Shown: one piece after another, positions 25,031 through 34,271 of the stretch
Layout: the number at the start of each line of letters is the position of its first letter
How positions within the stretch are numbered: the stretch's first letter is position 1
Made by a program: the position numbers and the translations under genes
Notes under the pieces: generated by a model
The model's database searches: none
Told to the model about the DNA's origin: nothing
The model's input: only the letters and a program-made list of their open reading frames with translations
NCBI GenBank assembly: GCA_049322695.1
Contig: JBMORW010000029.1
Span: 21,924 to 85,923 of the forward strand
Reading direction: 5' to 3'
Length of the DNA: 64,000 nt
DNA from: CALGKJ01 sp049322695
GTDB taxonomy: Bacteria; Bacillota; Clostridia; Lutisporales; Lutisporaceae

Positions 25031-26260
25031 TTATACGGGATCTATGTCATACATGCCTTCCACGTAATAGTAAAACGGAAAGGAGAACTGCAGCTTACTG
25101 AACTTCCATACATCAGCTTCCTTAACCAGTAAGCCTTGAAGCTTGAAGCACCATTTAGCCGTCTGTAGTGAAGACAACTCTCTGTGAATCAGGGTTATTT
25201 GCTTTTGCACCCTGAAAATCTTTTCCTTGGAAGGTATGTCAAGCTCCACTATTCTTAATATTTCTTCATCCAAATCCTTCAAAGCCTGTTGTTCGTCAAC
25301 ACTTTTTCCAAGTACACCCCAAGCAGAAATAAAGGCGGAATCGCCATATACCCTTTGAATTATATTCTGGTGGTTTATCTCCATATAATCCCATTTTACT
25401 CTATGTTTCTCTAAAAGCACCCCTATTTCCTCCAAGCCCTTATGAAGGCTCAGATCAGCACCAACAGCCACAGCATTACAGCTTGTAAAATATTTCTCGG
25501 CAATGCCATTAGCATCCATGCCCATGTCATTGTATAGCTGAATAAACCCCGTCAACTGCTCCTTCAAATCACCGCAGCTGCAGTAGCCTGTTCTTTCAAC
25601 ATATTCATTGATTAATCCAATTCCCTCTTCGATATCTTTCTGCATGGATTTATCAAAGTCCAGCTTTACATCAGGGTAATCTGATGAAGCAGGCAGGCAA
25701 AACTGCATTTCAGTAAACTTCAGAATACCGTCTGTTCTGCTTAATACAGCACTTATCCTTAATGGCCATAAATATGTTCTTACTCCATCTTTTCTATTCT
25801 GAAACACTCTGGTTAAGAACCAGTTCATATGAGCAGTCTTGTACTTTTGCGGCAGCTCGCTGTTAGAGTTTTCCGGATCATAGAAGCTCTTTATGAGATC
25901 AATAAATCTGTCATATTTATTCCCTTCATCATTGAACTCATATTTTACCGTACCTGTTAAAGTCACCCAAACATAGTTTCCAACTGCATCTATTTCCAAG
26001 TCATTGTTAAATCTAAGATCACCCCAGTATTCCCAGTCAGATTGAATCAGTTCCTTTGCCTGTTCATAACCCAGACTCCATTCTCCTATACTGGTGCCCA
26101 TTATAATTGCATCATCACTTTTTATGAACAATTCTTCCATAAAGCTGTCTATCTTTGAGATGTCTCTGTTTACATAGCCCTCCTGAAACCTGTCAAAAAC
26201 GGTTTTTATTTCATTTCTCAGCTCCTGAGAAACATTCATGTTATTCTGTTTGTTTGTCAT
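25031..26260 (-). CDS. Protein with two SnoaL/NTF2-like domains
   Basis: About 409 residues. Start: ATG at 26260 (MTNKQNNMNVSQ) with GGAGGT 6 nt upstream. The frame stays open to 26554, but that extension runs through two terminators and is leader RNA. Residues 10-200 fit a SnoaL-like/DUF4440 fold (FDRFQEGYVNRDISKIDSF, then VWVTLTGTVKYEF). Residues 230-405 repeat the pattern. Such NTF2-like domains bind small ligands or act as cyclases; none is identifiable here. The promoter-leader-terminator arrangement matches that of the Fes-like esterase and suggests common induction. Confidence 0.65.
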   Translation of the reverse strand: MTNKQNNMNVSQELRNEIKTVFDRFQEGYVNRDISKIDSFMEELFIKSDDAIIMGTSIGEWSLGYEQAKELIQSDWEYWGDLRFNNDLEIDAVGNYVWVTLTGTVKYEFNDEGNKYDRFIDLIKSFYDPENSNSELPQKYKTAHMNWFLTRVFQNRKDGVRTYLWPLRISAVLSRTDGILKFTEMQFCLPASSDYPDVKLDFDKSMQKDIEEGIGLINEYVERTGYCSCGDLKEQLTGFIQLYNDMGMDANGIAEKYFTSCNAVAVGADLSLHKGLEEIGVLLEKHRVKWDYMEINHQNIIQRVYGDSAFISAWGVLGKSVDEQQALKDLDEEILRIVELDIPSKEKIFRVQKQITLIHRELSSLQTAKWCFKLQGLLVKEADVWKFSKLQFSFPFYYYVEGMYDIDPV

Positions 26261-26367
26261 AATATTACCTCCATTATTATTTAAGTTTTTTTCAGTCCTT
26301 ATTGCACATCTTCCCACCCCTTCCCAAAATAAGTGCAAAGGCAGCTTAAGCCGCATTATCGCACAAT

Positions 26368-26397
26368 AAAAAAATGCAGATATAATCATCTGCATTT
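26368..26397 (-). terminator. Second leader terminator
   Basis: Stem AAATGCAGAT / ATCTGCATTT followed by a run of T on the minus strand, between the first terminator and the SnoaL-like gene. Confidence 0.8.
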
Positions 26398-26440
26398 GAA
26401 ATTTCACATAGAATATCAACACCCTTATAAAAAAGAGTGC

Positions 26441-26472
26441 AAAAATACCGTGCAGTAAGCTACAGCACGGTA
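26441..26472 (-). terminator. First leader terminator (TACCGTGC stem)
   Basis: Stem TACCGTGC / GCACGGTA, extended inside by GTA/TAC, then TTTTT on the minus strand. The 8-bp stem and T run are identical to those at 2476-2501. Confidence 0.85.
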
Positions 26473-26563
26473 AGAAAACAAAAGCAATGATACTGTCCTT
26501 AACTCTGAATTTAACGCATTCCAAACAAAGCATTTTCATGCATGCGTCAAACATATTCAGTTA

Positions 26564-26587
26564 TTAGTTAAGTGCAGTAATCATCAT
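26564..26587 (-). CDS. Leader peptide MMITALN
   Basis: A 7-codon ORF (ATG ATG ATT ACT GCA CTT AAC TAA) with GAGGGGG 9 nt upstream, about 30 nt after the promoter. It lies upstream of two terminators, exactly as in the esterase leader. Both peptides begin Met-Met-Ile. Confidence 0.6.
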   Translation of the reverse strand: MMITALN

Positions 26588-26620
26588 TATAGTGATCCCC
26601 CTCATTTTTTCTCCAATTCC

Positions 26621-26649
26621 ATTATATTGAAATATTAAGTCTGTGTCAA
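26621..26649 (-). promoter_or_regulatory. Consensus sigma-A promoter of the SnoaL-like leader
   Basis: Minus strand TTGACA (26644-26649), 17 nt, TATAAT (26621-26626): full consensus. The leader RNA to the start codon is about 355 nt. Confidence 0.9.
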
Positions 26650-26663
26650 TATTTTATATGCTG

Positions 26664-27596
26664 CTACTTTATCAGCTTTTCCACTGTCTCTGTAATATTC
26701 ATAAGATAATCCTGAACTCTTTCTGTATACATAAACCCTTCCTGCTCCAGCAGCGTAATGTATTCTCTTATAATCGCAGCCAGATAAGTATCGCTGTTTT
26801 TGTTTGCGGCATTATTAAAGCTTGTCAGCATATCGTTGAGAAGCATGTCAGTATCATAGTCAAACACCGGAGTATTGTCCATACCACCCAAATAGGACAT
26901 TATGCTTCCTGCGTATATCTCCTTCATGATTCCTTTTCTGGTTTCATGCTTGTACTTTTTCAGGTATTCTTCCATTCTTAATATCCTGTCTGCAAGCTCG
27001 TCCCAGCTTATAATCACACCTCCGTCCATGGCAGTAGGCTGGTTCGACTGTACAGCCATGATTTCTATATAAGCCTTCAGCTCATCGGTCACATGCTCAC
27101 TTAATCTCTTAAAGCCTTCATAATCCACAATTGCCATGAAACTGCCTTCAACGCTTATTATTTTATAACCGCCATTTAAAAGCTCCATGAGAAATTCCTT
27201 CAGATCCTTTTCACTGATATTCTCTACCTCGTCAACAACAAATCCGCTATTGAAATACTTCAACATCGTTATCTGCTTGTCCCCCGAGTAGAAATCTTCA
27301 TTATACGTATACTCTGCTTCCTCAACTACTTGTATATATTTGCCTACAACATTTGCAGCCTGCTCCTTGTCCAGATTGGCAATGTTTGTGTTTATAAAAT
27401 CCAGCAGCTCATAGGGCTTTTTGCTATCTGCCACAAGCTTATCAAAGTTTTCTACTATTTTGTCAGCTGTTAACTGCTGCTGCCCGGAGCCTTCTATATT
27501 TCCTTCAGACTCGTTTCCTCTTGCTGAACTGCTGCACCCGCTCAATGTTATAAATAAAAGCACAGCTGTTAAAAATACCGTCATTAGTCTTCTCAT
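26664..27596 (-). CDS. Predicted lipoprotein of unknown function
   Basis: 310 residues with a lipoprotein signal peptide (MRRLMTVFLTAVLLFITLSG then Cys at residue 21), so it is anchored on the outer face of the membrane. The mature part is mostly helical, acidic and without a domain I recognise. ATG at 27596 follows AAAGGAAGG. It is followed by the promoter of the SnoaL-like unit, so it is transcribed separately. Confidence 0.7.
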   Translation of the reverse strand: MRRLMTVFLTAVLLFITLSGCSSSARGNESEGNIEGSGQQQLTADKIVENFDKLVADSKKPYELLDFINTNIANLDKEQAANVVGKYIQVVEEAEYTYNEDFYSGDKQITMLKYFNSGFVVDEVENISEKDLKEFLMELLNGGYKIISVEGSFMAIVDYEGFKRLSEHVTDELKAYIEIMAVQSNQPTAMDGGVIISWDELADRILRMEEYLKKYKHETRKGIMKEIYAGSIMSYLGGMDNTPVFDYDTDMLLNDMLTSFNNAANKNSDTYLAAIIREYITLLEQEGFMYTERVQDYLMNITETVEKLIK

Positions 27597-27687
27597 TCAT
27601 ACCTTCCTTTCAAATCAAACACTTTTTAGGTTACCTGTTGCGCAAATAAATATTTCCACCTAATTATAGCACTATATGAACAAATTT

Positions 27688-27727
27688 AAAAGCAGCACCA
27701 ACCTCTTTGGAGGTCAATGCTGCTTTT
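27688..27727 (-). terminator. Terminator after the 2038-residue kinase
   Basis: Outer stem AAAAGCAGCA / TGCTGCTTTT enclosing an inner CCTC/GAGG stem, 22 bp after the stop codon; U residues are part of the stem. Confidence 0.7.
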
Positions 27728-27748
27728 AGCACATTTATATTTATAGAA

Positions 27749-30700
27749 TTAGTTATTAAAATATATATCCGAGAACTCAATTTGTATTTTTTCTATCTTA
27801 TCCTCTTTGGAATTATTGATCATTTCAGCTATAGAGGCTTCATTCTGAACACTTCGTACAGGAAGCTCAATTATGAACTCACTGCCCTCATTCAGGCGGC
27901 TTTTTAATGTTATACTTCCTTCATGAAGCTCAACCAGCGACTTGACAAGAGCCAGGCCTATACCACTTCCCTCATGGTTTCGGACAAATGACTTATCAAC
28001 TTGTCTGAAGCGCTCAAATATTAGCTGCTGCTTGTCATCAGGTATCCCTATCCCATCATCCTTAACTGAAATCAGTATTTTTTCTCCTTTATCCTGTACA
28101 TTGACCTTGATAATACCTCCTGACCTTGAGAATTTTATGGAGTTTGACAGCAAATTCAGCAGTATTCTCTCAATTTTGTCAGGATCACATGCCATTAGCT
28201 TCTCTTCAACTTCAGTATCAAACTCAAGTCTGAGACTCTTACTTTCTACATAATCGGCAACCGACAGGGTTATTTCCTCAACTACATTGATTATATTGTA
28301 ATTCTGGAGATTAAGTGTAAAAAAACCGGAATCAATCTTTGTAATATCTATAAGATTATTAACAAGACGTAATAATCTATAGCAATTTTGCTTCATAGTC
28401 GTACTGTATTTATTCAGCTTATTCTTGTTTTGCCAATCCGGCGAATCCTTTAAAAGCAGGGTGAACAGCTGTAATGAGCCTAGTATGACATTTAACGGCG
28501 TCTTCAGTTCATGAGATATATTTGAGAAAAACTCAGTCTTAAGCTTGTCATATTCCATTGCTTCTTTCAGCAGCTTGAGGTTTTCCTCTGACCTCAGTTT
28601 TAGAATCTCAGCCATTTTACGTTCGGAAATATCCTTGGAAACAACAAGTACTGCTTTTTCTCCATTATAGTAGAAGCTGGTAGCAGTTGTTTCTACATCA
28701 ATCGTCCTTCCATCAGACCTTCTTACTATTCTTTGCTCAGTTGGAGGGATATGGCCGTTGTTTATTGCATTTTTCACCTGAACTGAAAAATTTGCTCTGT
28801 CCTCTCTGGCAGGCTTTAGAAGATCCATCATCCTTTTTCCTATTATGTTCCTTCTGTCATCATAGCCCAGCAGCCTGACTCCTGCAATATTTGAATATAT
28901 TACCCTGTCTCTGGAAAATACCATTATTGAAATTGGTGAAAGCTCTACCAGTGTTCTGTATCTTTCTTCACTTTCACTCAAATGTCTCTCTATCATCTTT
29001 CTTTCACTGATATCCCTGCCTACCACCACCAGTCCCTTCCTTCTGCTATCTCCATCAAACAGTGGAACCTTAATGACATCGAATACCCTTTTCGACTTGC
29101 CGCTTTGCTTAATCAGTTCCTCACTTTTTGTAATCTCTTTTCTGCTCCATGATATTTCATCAGATTCATTTCGGATAAAATCAATATCACCTGCATAATT
29201 ATTACTGTTAAATGTCAGCATACATTCTGACTTGCTCTTACAATTACATATCAGATCCACAGCTGCAGAATTCATCTCTATCAGCTTTCCATCTCCATCC
29301 TTGAAATAAATAACATCCGGTATGGCGTTTATCAGCGTATTAAGCCTTTCTTCGTTTTCCTGCAAGGCTTTCTCTGCGGCTTTCCTTTCATTGATTTCCT
29401 GCTGGAGCTGTATTACTGTCTCCTTCAGCTCCTTGGTGCGCTCTTCAACCTTTTGTTCCAGTTCCTGATTCAGTGACTTAAGCCTTTTATAATTTATTGC
29501 ATTCTCAATAGATATTGCTGCCTGAGAAAAAATAATCTTAAGAAACTCTACTCTGTCTGCCGTAAAGGCTCTGGTAATCAAGTTGTTTTCCAAGTAAAAA
29601 ACACCAACTGACTTTGCTCTGTATACTACTGGCACACAAAGCACTGATTTAGGTCTCTTTGCGCTGATATATTCTTCATCAATAAACAGACCGTCATTTG
29701 CAGCATCATCCAGAACTATGTCATGCTTTGTTCTAAACACATAGTTAATCAATCCCTTAGGAATATTGTCGCATTTTTCCAGGGCTTCATTGGAAACCTG
29801 GAGGATATTTGTATAAATATTATACTCACCCTTCAAATACAGCTTATCACTGTCATCCGGCTTTAAGAATACGCATCTCTGCGCTCCTGCACTTTCAATG
29901 GAAAGCTTAATGAGCTTTTCAATAATATTCTCAAATACTATTTCACTGGATATTGCCTGGGTAGCTTTTATTACTGTTTCTATATCCAAAGCCTGGATAC
30001 CCTTCTTGGAGCGAAATTTGCTCAATGAGTTCTGCTCTTCATGTTTTGGCGAAAATCCATTTCTGCTCTTTAGCTGTTCATACTCATGCATCAGCTTTTG
30101 AGCCTTAGCATTTGCCCCCCATTTATCGTAGCGGTCCTGTGCTTCCATAAGGTATTCAGCAGCAATAAGCTCATGGCCTTTTTCTTTGAAGTACCTTGAC
30201 ATCAGCTCATATCCCAAAGCAGTGTAATGAACATACTCATTTTCATGTGCATTTTTTATAGCCTGCTCATACAATTCATGGGGCTTTATCCTGCTGCCGG
30301 TTACCCTCAGCTTTTCTGCTCTTGCCAGAATATACAGCGACGAAAAGCTTGAAGGTGAAATCTCCGACCACCGTTTAAGCTCCTTAAGATTGTTTTCCAT
30401 TTTTTTTGCATAGTGCTTTTTCTTTTCTTCTGACTGTTCCCCATAGCTGGCCGCTATTGACAGTATATAGTAAAAGTAATATAGTGCTGACTGAATCTGA
30501 TCAATTGATTTACTTATGTGCTTTTCCATTCCTTTTGCCAGTATAAGGGAGTCTTCATAGTAGCCCATTATATAGCAGCTTTGAAGCAGAAACACATAAT
30601 ACCAGCTGCTGATGCTGGATTTGCAATCCTTAAGCCTCATGTCCAGGTCATATACATCGCCTTGCTTCAGTATAAGCAGTGCTTCCTTTATACCTGTCAT

Positions 30701-33700
30701 GGCACTCAGTACTTCACTGTCTCCACCGGCACTCAAAGACTCGATATTTTCTTCAACTTCGTTCAATAGTCCTCCAATATGGCAGCCATTCATTAGGAGC
30801 GTTGTCAATATATGACATGCATTATATCCGATAAACACCAAATCACCAATTTCATATGCGAATTTTTGGGCTTGAAGAAGATAATTAACATTTGACACCA
30901 GCTTGTCTTCAACAAGATTTGAGAATACTCCAAAGCCCTGATATATTTTTGCCTTATATTCAACTGCATTAAGTTCATCAACAAGCTTGCAGCCCAGTCT
31001 TCCAAACTGATAGCCAAGCTGCTGATAACCGTATTCTGTGGCAATAAGCATACCAAATATGGTATAGCCTATACTGGATTGAACAGTATTGCCATTTTTC
31101 ATAGAAATACTTACAAGCTCGTACAGAATAATTGCGAGCAATTGCTTTGAAACATGAATTGCAGGTGTAATCATACTTTCAAGTATCTTCATAACTGCCA
31201 TAATATCTGTATCCTGCAGCATTTGAAGCTTATAAAGCTCATTTATTTCATTTTCAGTGACTTCATTTAAAAAGTCCGCAAGCATATTCTTTATACCCTG
31301 CCTGCTAAGCTTCATATTGATTCTCTTACCCAGTCTTTCCAAGCATTCTTTGCCGAACTCTATAGATTTTTTATATTCCATAATATAAGAGTAATAGTTT
31401 ATCTTGACAGTATATAATTCTGCTGTATCACGGCTGTTGTTCAGCCTTTCAGCAACTCCGGCAAATACCAGATCAGCTCCCAGTATATCATTACTGTAAT
31501 ATTTGCATTCACACAGGCCTAAATTCAGCTCAAAAACCAATTTATAATAATTTTCCCAAGCATTTTTCGGCAACAGCTCCAGTCCATTTTCGTAATAATG
31601 TATTGCAGATAAATAGGCATTTGATTTTTTGGCTTTTGCACCTGCCCTTAAATTGAGCTCTGCCAGCTTTAGCTTTTCATCACTGCTTACTATAAGCTTC
31701 TTCCCATGGTTCAGGTGATATAGTATATCATATAAGGAATCCTCCAAATCATCCATACCTATTCTATTTAGCAGTACCCTTCCCAGATTCAGGTATATGC
31801 CTGCTTTTTCATTGGCAGTCAGCATATCTGATGCGGCTTGCATAATACTGTTGTGTAAAAACCTATACCTTTGTCCCTCCTTCTTACTTGTGCTGTACAC
31901 AGGCAAAAGCAGACTAGAGGCGATACAGTCCATCAGCGCTTTGTTTAACTGCTGGACAGGAATATCTGATATTTCATGCAGGATCTGAAGGTCAAACTCA
32001 ACGCCTATGCATGATGCCAGCATCAAAACCTTCTGTTGATCTCTGCTCGCCCTTTCAATTGTTTTCTCTATAAGCCCATAAGAGCTTCCTATATCATTTA
32101 TTACTCTTATACGATTTATATCCCAATCCCAGCTGTTTGTCTCGCTGCTGTAGTATATAAGACCATCCTTGTATAGAGATCTTATCAGCTGCTTGATAAT
32201 TAAAGGAATTCCATTGGTTTTATCTAAAATGAACCTTGATAACATATAAGTTTCTTCATCTGTTTTATTGAACGCATCCTTAACAAACTCTTCAATGTCT
32301 GCCAGTTCAAGCGGCTTAAGGTCTATAAAGCATAAACTGGCACCGGTCAGAGCCATTTTTTTCAATTTGTTCTTGATAAAGCCCGCACGATAGTTATCAG
32401 CATCAGTTATTGTACATATTAACAATATACGGCTGATTTTCGTACTTGAGAGCATATGGCTCAACAGTTTTATACTTGCATTGTCTGCCCATTGCACATC
32501 GCTGAAATATATCACCAATGGATTTTTACCATCACTAAATGAATTGAGAAATCTTTGGAATACAAAATTAAAACGGTTTTGCTCAAGTTCTGCCTTTAGT
32601 GGCATTACAGGAGGCTGCTTACCTATTATCAGTTCCACATCGGGAATTATATCTACAATTATCTGACCGTTAATACCAAGAGCCTTGATAAGCTTTTTCC
32701 TCCATAAGGCAATGCTTTCTTCGCTGCCCATAAGTATCTTTTTTATCAGACTTCCAAATGCAACACTGATAGGAAAATAGGGAGTCTTGTTTCTTTCTTT
32801 TTCGAACCTTCCTGCTATGAAATTGTTGCCATCCTGTTCTATAATCTTACGTACACTGGTTACCAGCGAACTTGCTCCTATACCCATACTGCCGTTTATA
32901 ACAATCATTTCTGCAGTACCCATTTTCACACGATTGTATGCATCAAGTATGATTTTCTGCTCTCTGTCTCTGCCATAAATCCTGCTTGGTAAACTTATAT
33001 CCAATGCAGTATCCTTACTGCCTATTTTGAAGTTCTTTATTGTACCATGCTTTTCCCACTGCTGCTTACATTCAAGAAGATCATGCTTTAAGCCGGCAGC
33101 AGTATTATATCTGTCTGCTGCATCCTTTGACAGAAGCTTCATCAGAATATCATATATAGTTTTTGGTATATAGCTCTTAAACAAATATGGCTCAAAGGGC
33201 TTTCTCGCCATATGGCTATGTAAAATCTCTATGGGATCACTTGTGTCAAAAGGCAGCATGCCTGTCAGCATTTGATAAAACACTATGCCCAGTGAATAGA
33301 AATCTGTACGGTGAGTTGTGGAGCAATTCATCCTTCCGGTTTGCTCCGGTGATATATAATATATATCTGTGACTTCATTCAGAAGATTTGTTGAGTTTAT
33401 ACTGTGACCGGTATTTACTGAGGCATTACCAAAGCCTGTAAGAGCTACCTTGTGTGTTTTACTGTCATATAATATACTCTTAGGCTTTATACTGTTATGT
33501 ATGACATTAAGGTAGTGAAGCTGTTCTATTATACTACACAGGCCTATGCTTACATCAAAAAAGACATTGAAGTCAACTGGTCCTCTGCTGCAGTGCTCTA
33601 ACAAAAGTGTGCCATTGAAGTACTCCATTTCCAATATCCAAAACCCGTCTGTCTTTTCCAGTCTTTTGGCCGACAATACTCCTTCAACACCAAGCATGCT

Positions 33701-33865
33701 TGTTATTTCATACTCTAATTTGTAATTGCTCAGTAATTTCTCCTCATCCTTTAAAATCTTTAATATCACAGGAGATTGAGTCTTAGCATTCACTACTTTA
33801 CATATTTTTTCATACTCGCTTTCATAGAGTATTTCAAAAATTTCGCCCTTTGCTATCCCTTCCAT
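27749..33865 (-). CDS. Giant hybrid histidine kinase with degenerate kinase and ATPase sites
   Basis: 2038 residues. Residues 1-270: protein-kinase fold whose Lys is present (VILKILK) but the catalytic loop reads HNSIKPKS, lacking the essential Asp, and DFG reads GFG. Residues 290-560: AAA/STAND ATPase with Walker A GSMGIGAS, the Lys replaced by Ala. Residues 600-1290: TPR-like helices. Residues 1310-1460: GAF. Coiled coil about 1465-1510. Two PAS domains about 1510-1760. Then HisKA (SNISHELKTPLN, phospho-His near 1783) and HATPase (LLSNSIKFS, DDGIGIP, GSGIGLAL). The C-terminus ends in IEFSDIYFNN, nearly the tail of the histidine kinase at 38775. So only the C-terminal histidine kinase looks catalytically intact. 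Confidence 0.85.
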   Translation of the reverse strand: MEGIAKGEIFEILYESEYEKICKVVNAKTQSPVILKILKDEEKLLSNYKLEYEITSMLGVEGVLSAKRLEKTDGFWILEMEYFNGTLLLEHCSRGPVDFNVFFDVSIGLCSIIEQLHYLNVIHNSIKPKSILYDSKTHKVALTGFGNASVNTGHSINSTNLLNEVTDIYYISPEQTGRMNCSTTHRTDFYSLGIVFYQMLTGMLPFDTSDPIEILHSHMARKPFEPYLFKSYIPKTIYDILMKLLSKDAADRYNTAAGLKHDLLECKQQWEKHGTIKNFKIGSKDTALDISLPSRIYGRDREQKIILDAYNRVKMGTAEMIVINGSMGIGASSLVTSVRKIIEQDGNNFIAGRFEKERNKTPYFPISVAFGSLIKKILMGSEESIALWRKKLIKALGINGQIIVDIIPDVELIIGKQPPVMPLKAELEQNRFNFVFQRFLNSFSDGKNPLVIYFSDVQWADNASIKLLSHMLSSTKISRILLICTITDADNYRAGFIKNKLKKMALTGASLCFIDLKPLELADIEEFVKDAFNKTDEETYMLSRFILDKTNGIPLIIKQLIRSLYKDGLIYYSSETNSWDWDINRIRVINDIGSSYGLIEKTIERASRDQQKVLMLASCIGVEFDLQILHEISDIPVQQLNKALMDCIASSLLLPVYSTSKKEGQRYRFLHNSIMQAASDMLTANEKAGIYLNLGRVLLNRIGMDDLEDSLYDILYHLNHGKKLIVSSDEKLKLAELNLRAGAKAKKSNAYLSAIHYYENGLELLPKNAWENYYKLVFELNLGLCECKYYSNDILGADLVFAGVAERLNNSRDTAELYTVKINYYSYIMEYKKSIEFGKECLERLGKRINMKLSRQGIKNMLADFLNEVTENEINELYKLQMLQDTDIMAVMKILESMITPAIHVSKQLLAIILYELVSISMKNGNTVQSSIGYTIFGMLIATEYGYQQLGYQFGRLGCKLVDELNAVEYKAKIYQGFGVFSNLVEDKLVSNVNYLLQAQKFAYEIGDLVFIGYNACHILTTLLMNGCHIGGLLNEVEENIESLSAGGDSEVLSAMTGIKEALLILKQGDVYDLDMRLKDCKSSISSWYYVFLLQSCYIMGYYEDSLILAKGMEKHISKSIDQIQSALYYFYYILSIAASYGEQSEEKKKHYAKKMENNLKELKRWSEISPSSFSSLYILARAEKLRVTGSRIKPHELYEQAIKNAHENEYVHYTALGYELMSRYFKEKGHELIAAEYLMEAQDRYDKWGANAKAQKLMHEYEQLKSRNGFSPKHEEQNSLSKFRSKKGIQALDIETVIKATQAISSEIVFENIIEKLIKLSIESAGAQRCVFLKPDDSDKLYLKGEYNIYTNILQVSNEALEKCDNIPKGLINYVFRTKHDIVLDDAANDGLFIDEEYISAKRPKSVLCVPVVYRAKSVGVFYLENNLITRAFTADRVEFLKIIFSQAAISIENAINYKRLKSLNQELEQKVEERTKELKETVIQLQQEINERKAAEKALQENEERLNTLINAIPDVIYFKDGDGKLIEMNSAAVDLICNCKSKSECMLTFNSNNYAGDIDFIRNESDEISWSRKEITKSEELIKQSGKSKRVFDVIKVPLFDGDSRRKGLVVVGRDISERKMIERHLSESEERYRTLVELSPISIMVFSRDRVIYSNIAGVRLLGYDDRRNIIGKRMMDLLKPAREDRANFSVQVKNAINNGHIPPTEQRIVRRSDGRTIDVETTATSFYYNGEKAVLVVSKDISERKMAEILKLRSEENLKLLKEAMEYDKLKTEFFSNISHELKTPLNVILGSLQLFTLLLKDSPDWQNKNKLNKYSTTMKQNCYRLLRLVNNLIDITKIDSGFFTLNLQNYNIINVVEEITLSVADYVESKSLRLEFDTEVEEKLMACDPDKIERILLNLLSNSIKFSRSGGIIKVNVQDKGEKILISVKDDGIGIPDDKQQLIFERFRQVDKSFVRNHEGSGIGLALVKSLVELHEGSITLKSRLNEGSEFIIELPVRSVQNEASIAEMINNSKEDKIEKIQIEFSDIYFNN

Positions 33866-34271
33866 AAATCAAACACTTCCTTATGTCAATAGTTAGGAAC
33901 TCAGTATAAATATGCTTTAACCCCATCTCAAAATGCAAAACAATATATCAATATAGAAACCAGATAACACTTTTCAGTTTTTTGATTAATTACTCAATTC
34001 TATATAACCAATCCAAATCCTTTTATGAAAATATCGCAACTTCTGACATGCTTCGACTTTGCTTTACAAATTACTCTGTTTGATATCTGCTTTCTACAAA
34101 TAACTTTGTAATTCGAGTTGTAAATTTCTATTGACTACATGTAAATTTATGCAGATTCTTTTTAGCAATTGCATATTTAAAAAACTATGGTATTTCTAAA
34201 GAGGATTAAAAGAATAGACGTCGAATTTACTAAACTGTATGCACTGAGCAATTTACCGGGGGTGATAAATA
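33866..34271. other. Divergent intergenic region
   Basis: About 400 bp of AT-rich DNA between divergent genes. It carries the leftward promoter listed separately. A rightward TTGACT at about 34131 lacks a clear -10 box. I see no repeat or small gene. Confidence 0.6.
33903..33931 (-). promoter_or_regulatory. Promoter of the 2038-residue kinase
   Basis: Minus strand TTGAGA (33926-33931), 17 nt, TATACT (33903-33908), 38 bp upstream of the start codon. Confidence 0.65.

Noticed and set aside
26261..26554. N-terminal extension of the SnoaL-like protein to 26554
   Set aside because: The extension passes through the leader, two terminators and has no ribosome site; ATG 26260 has GGAGGT.
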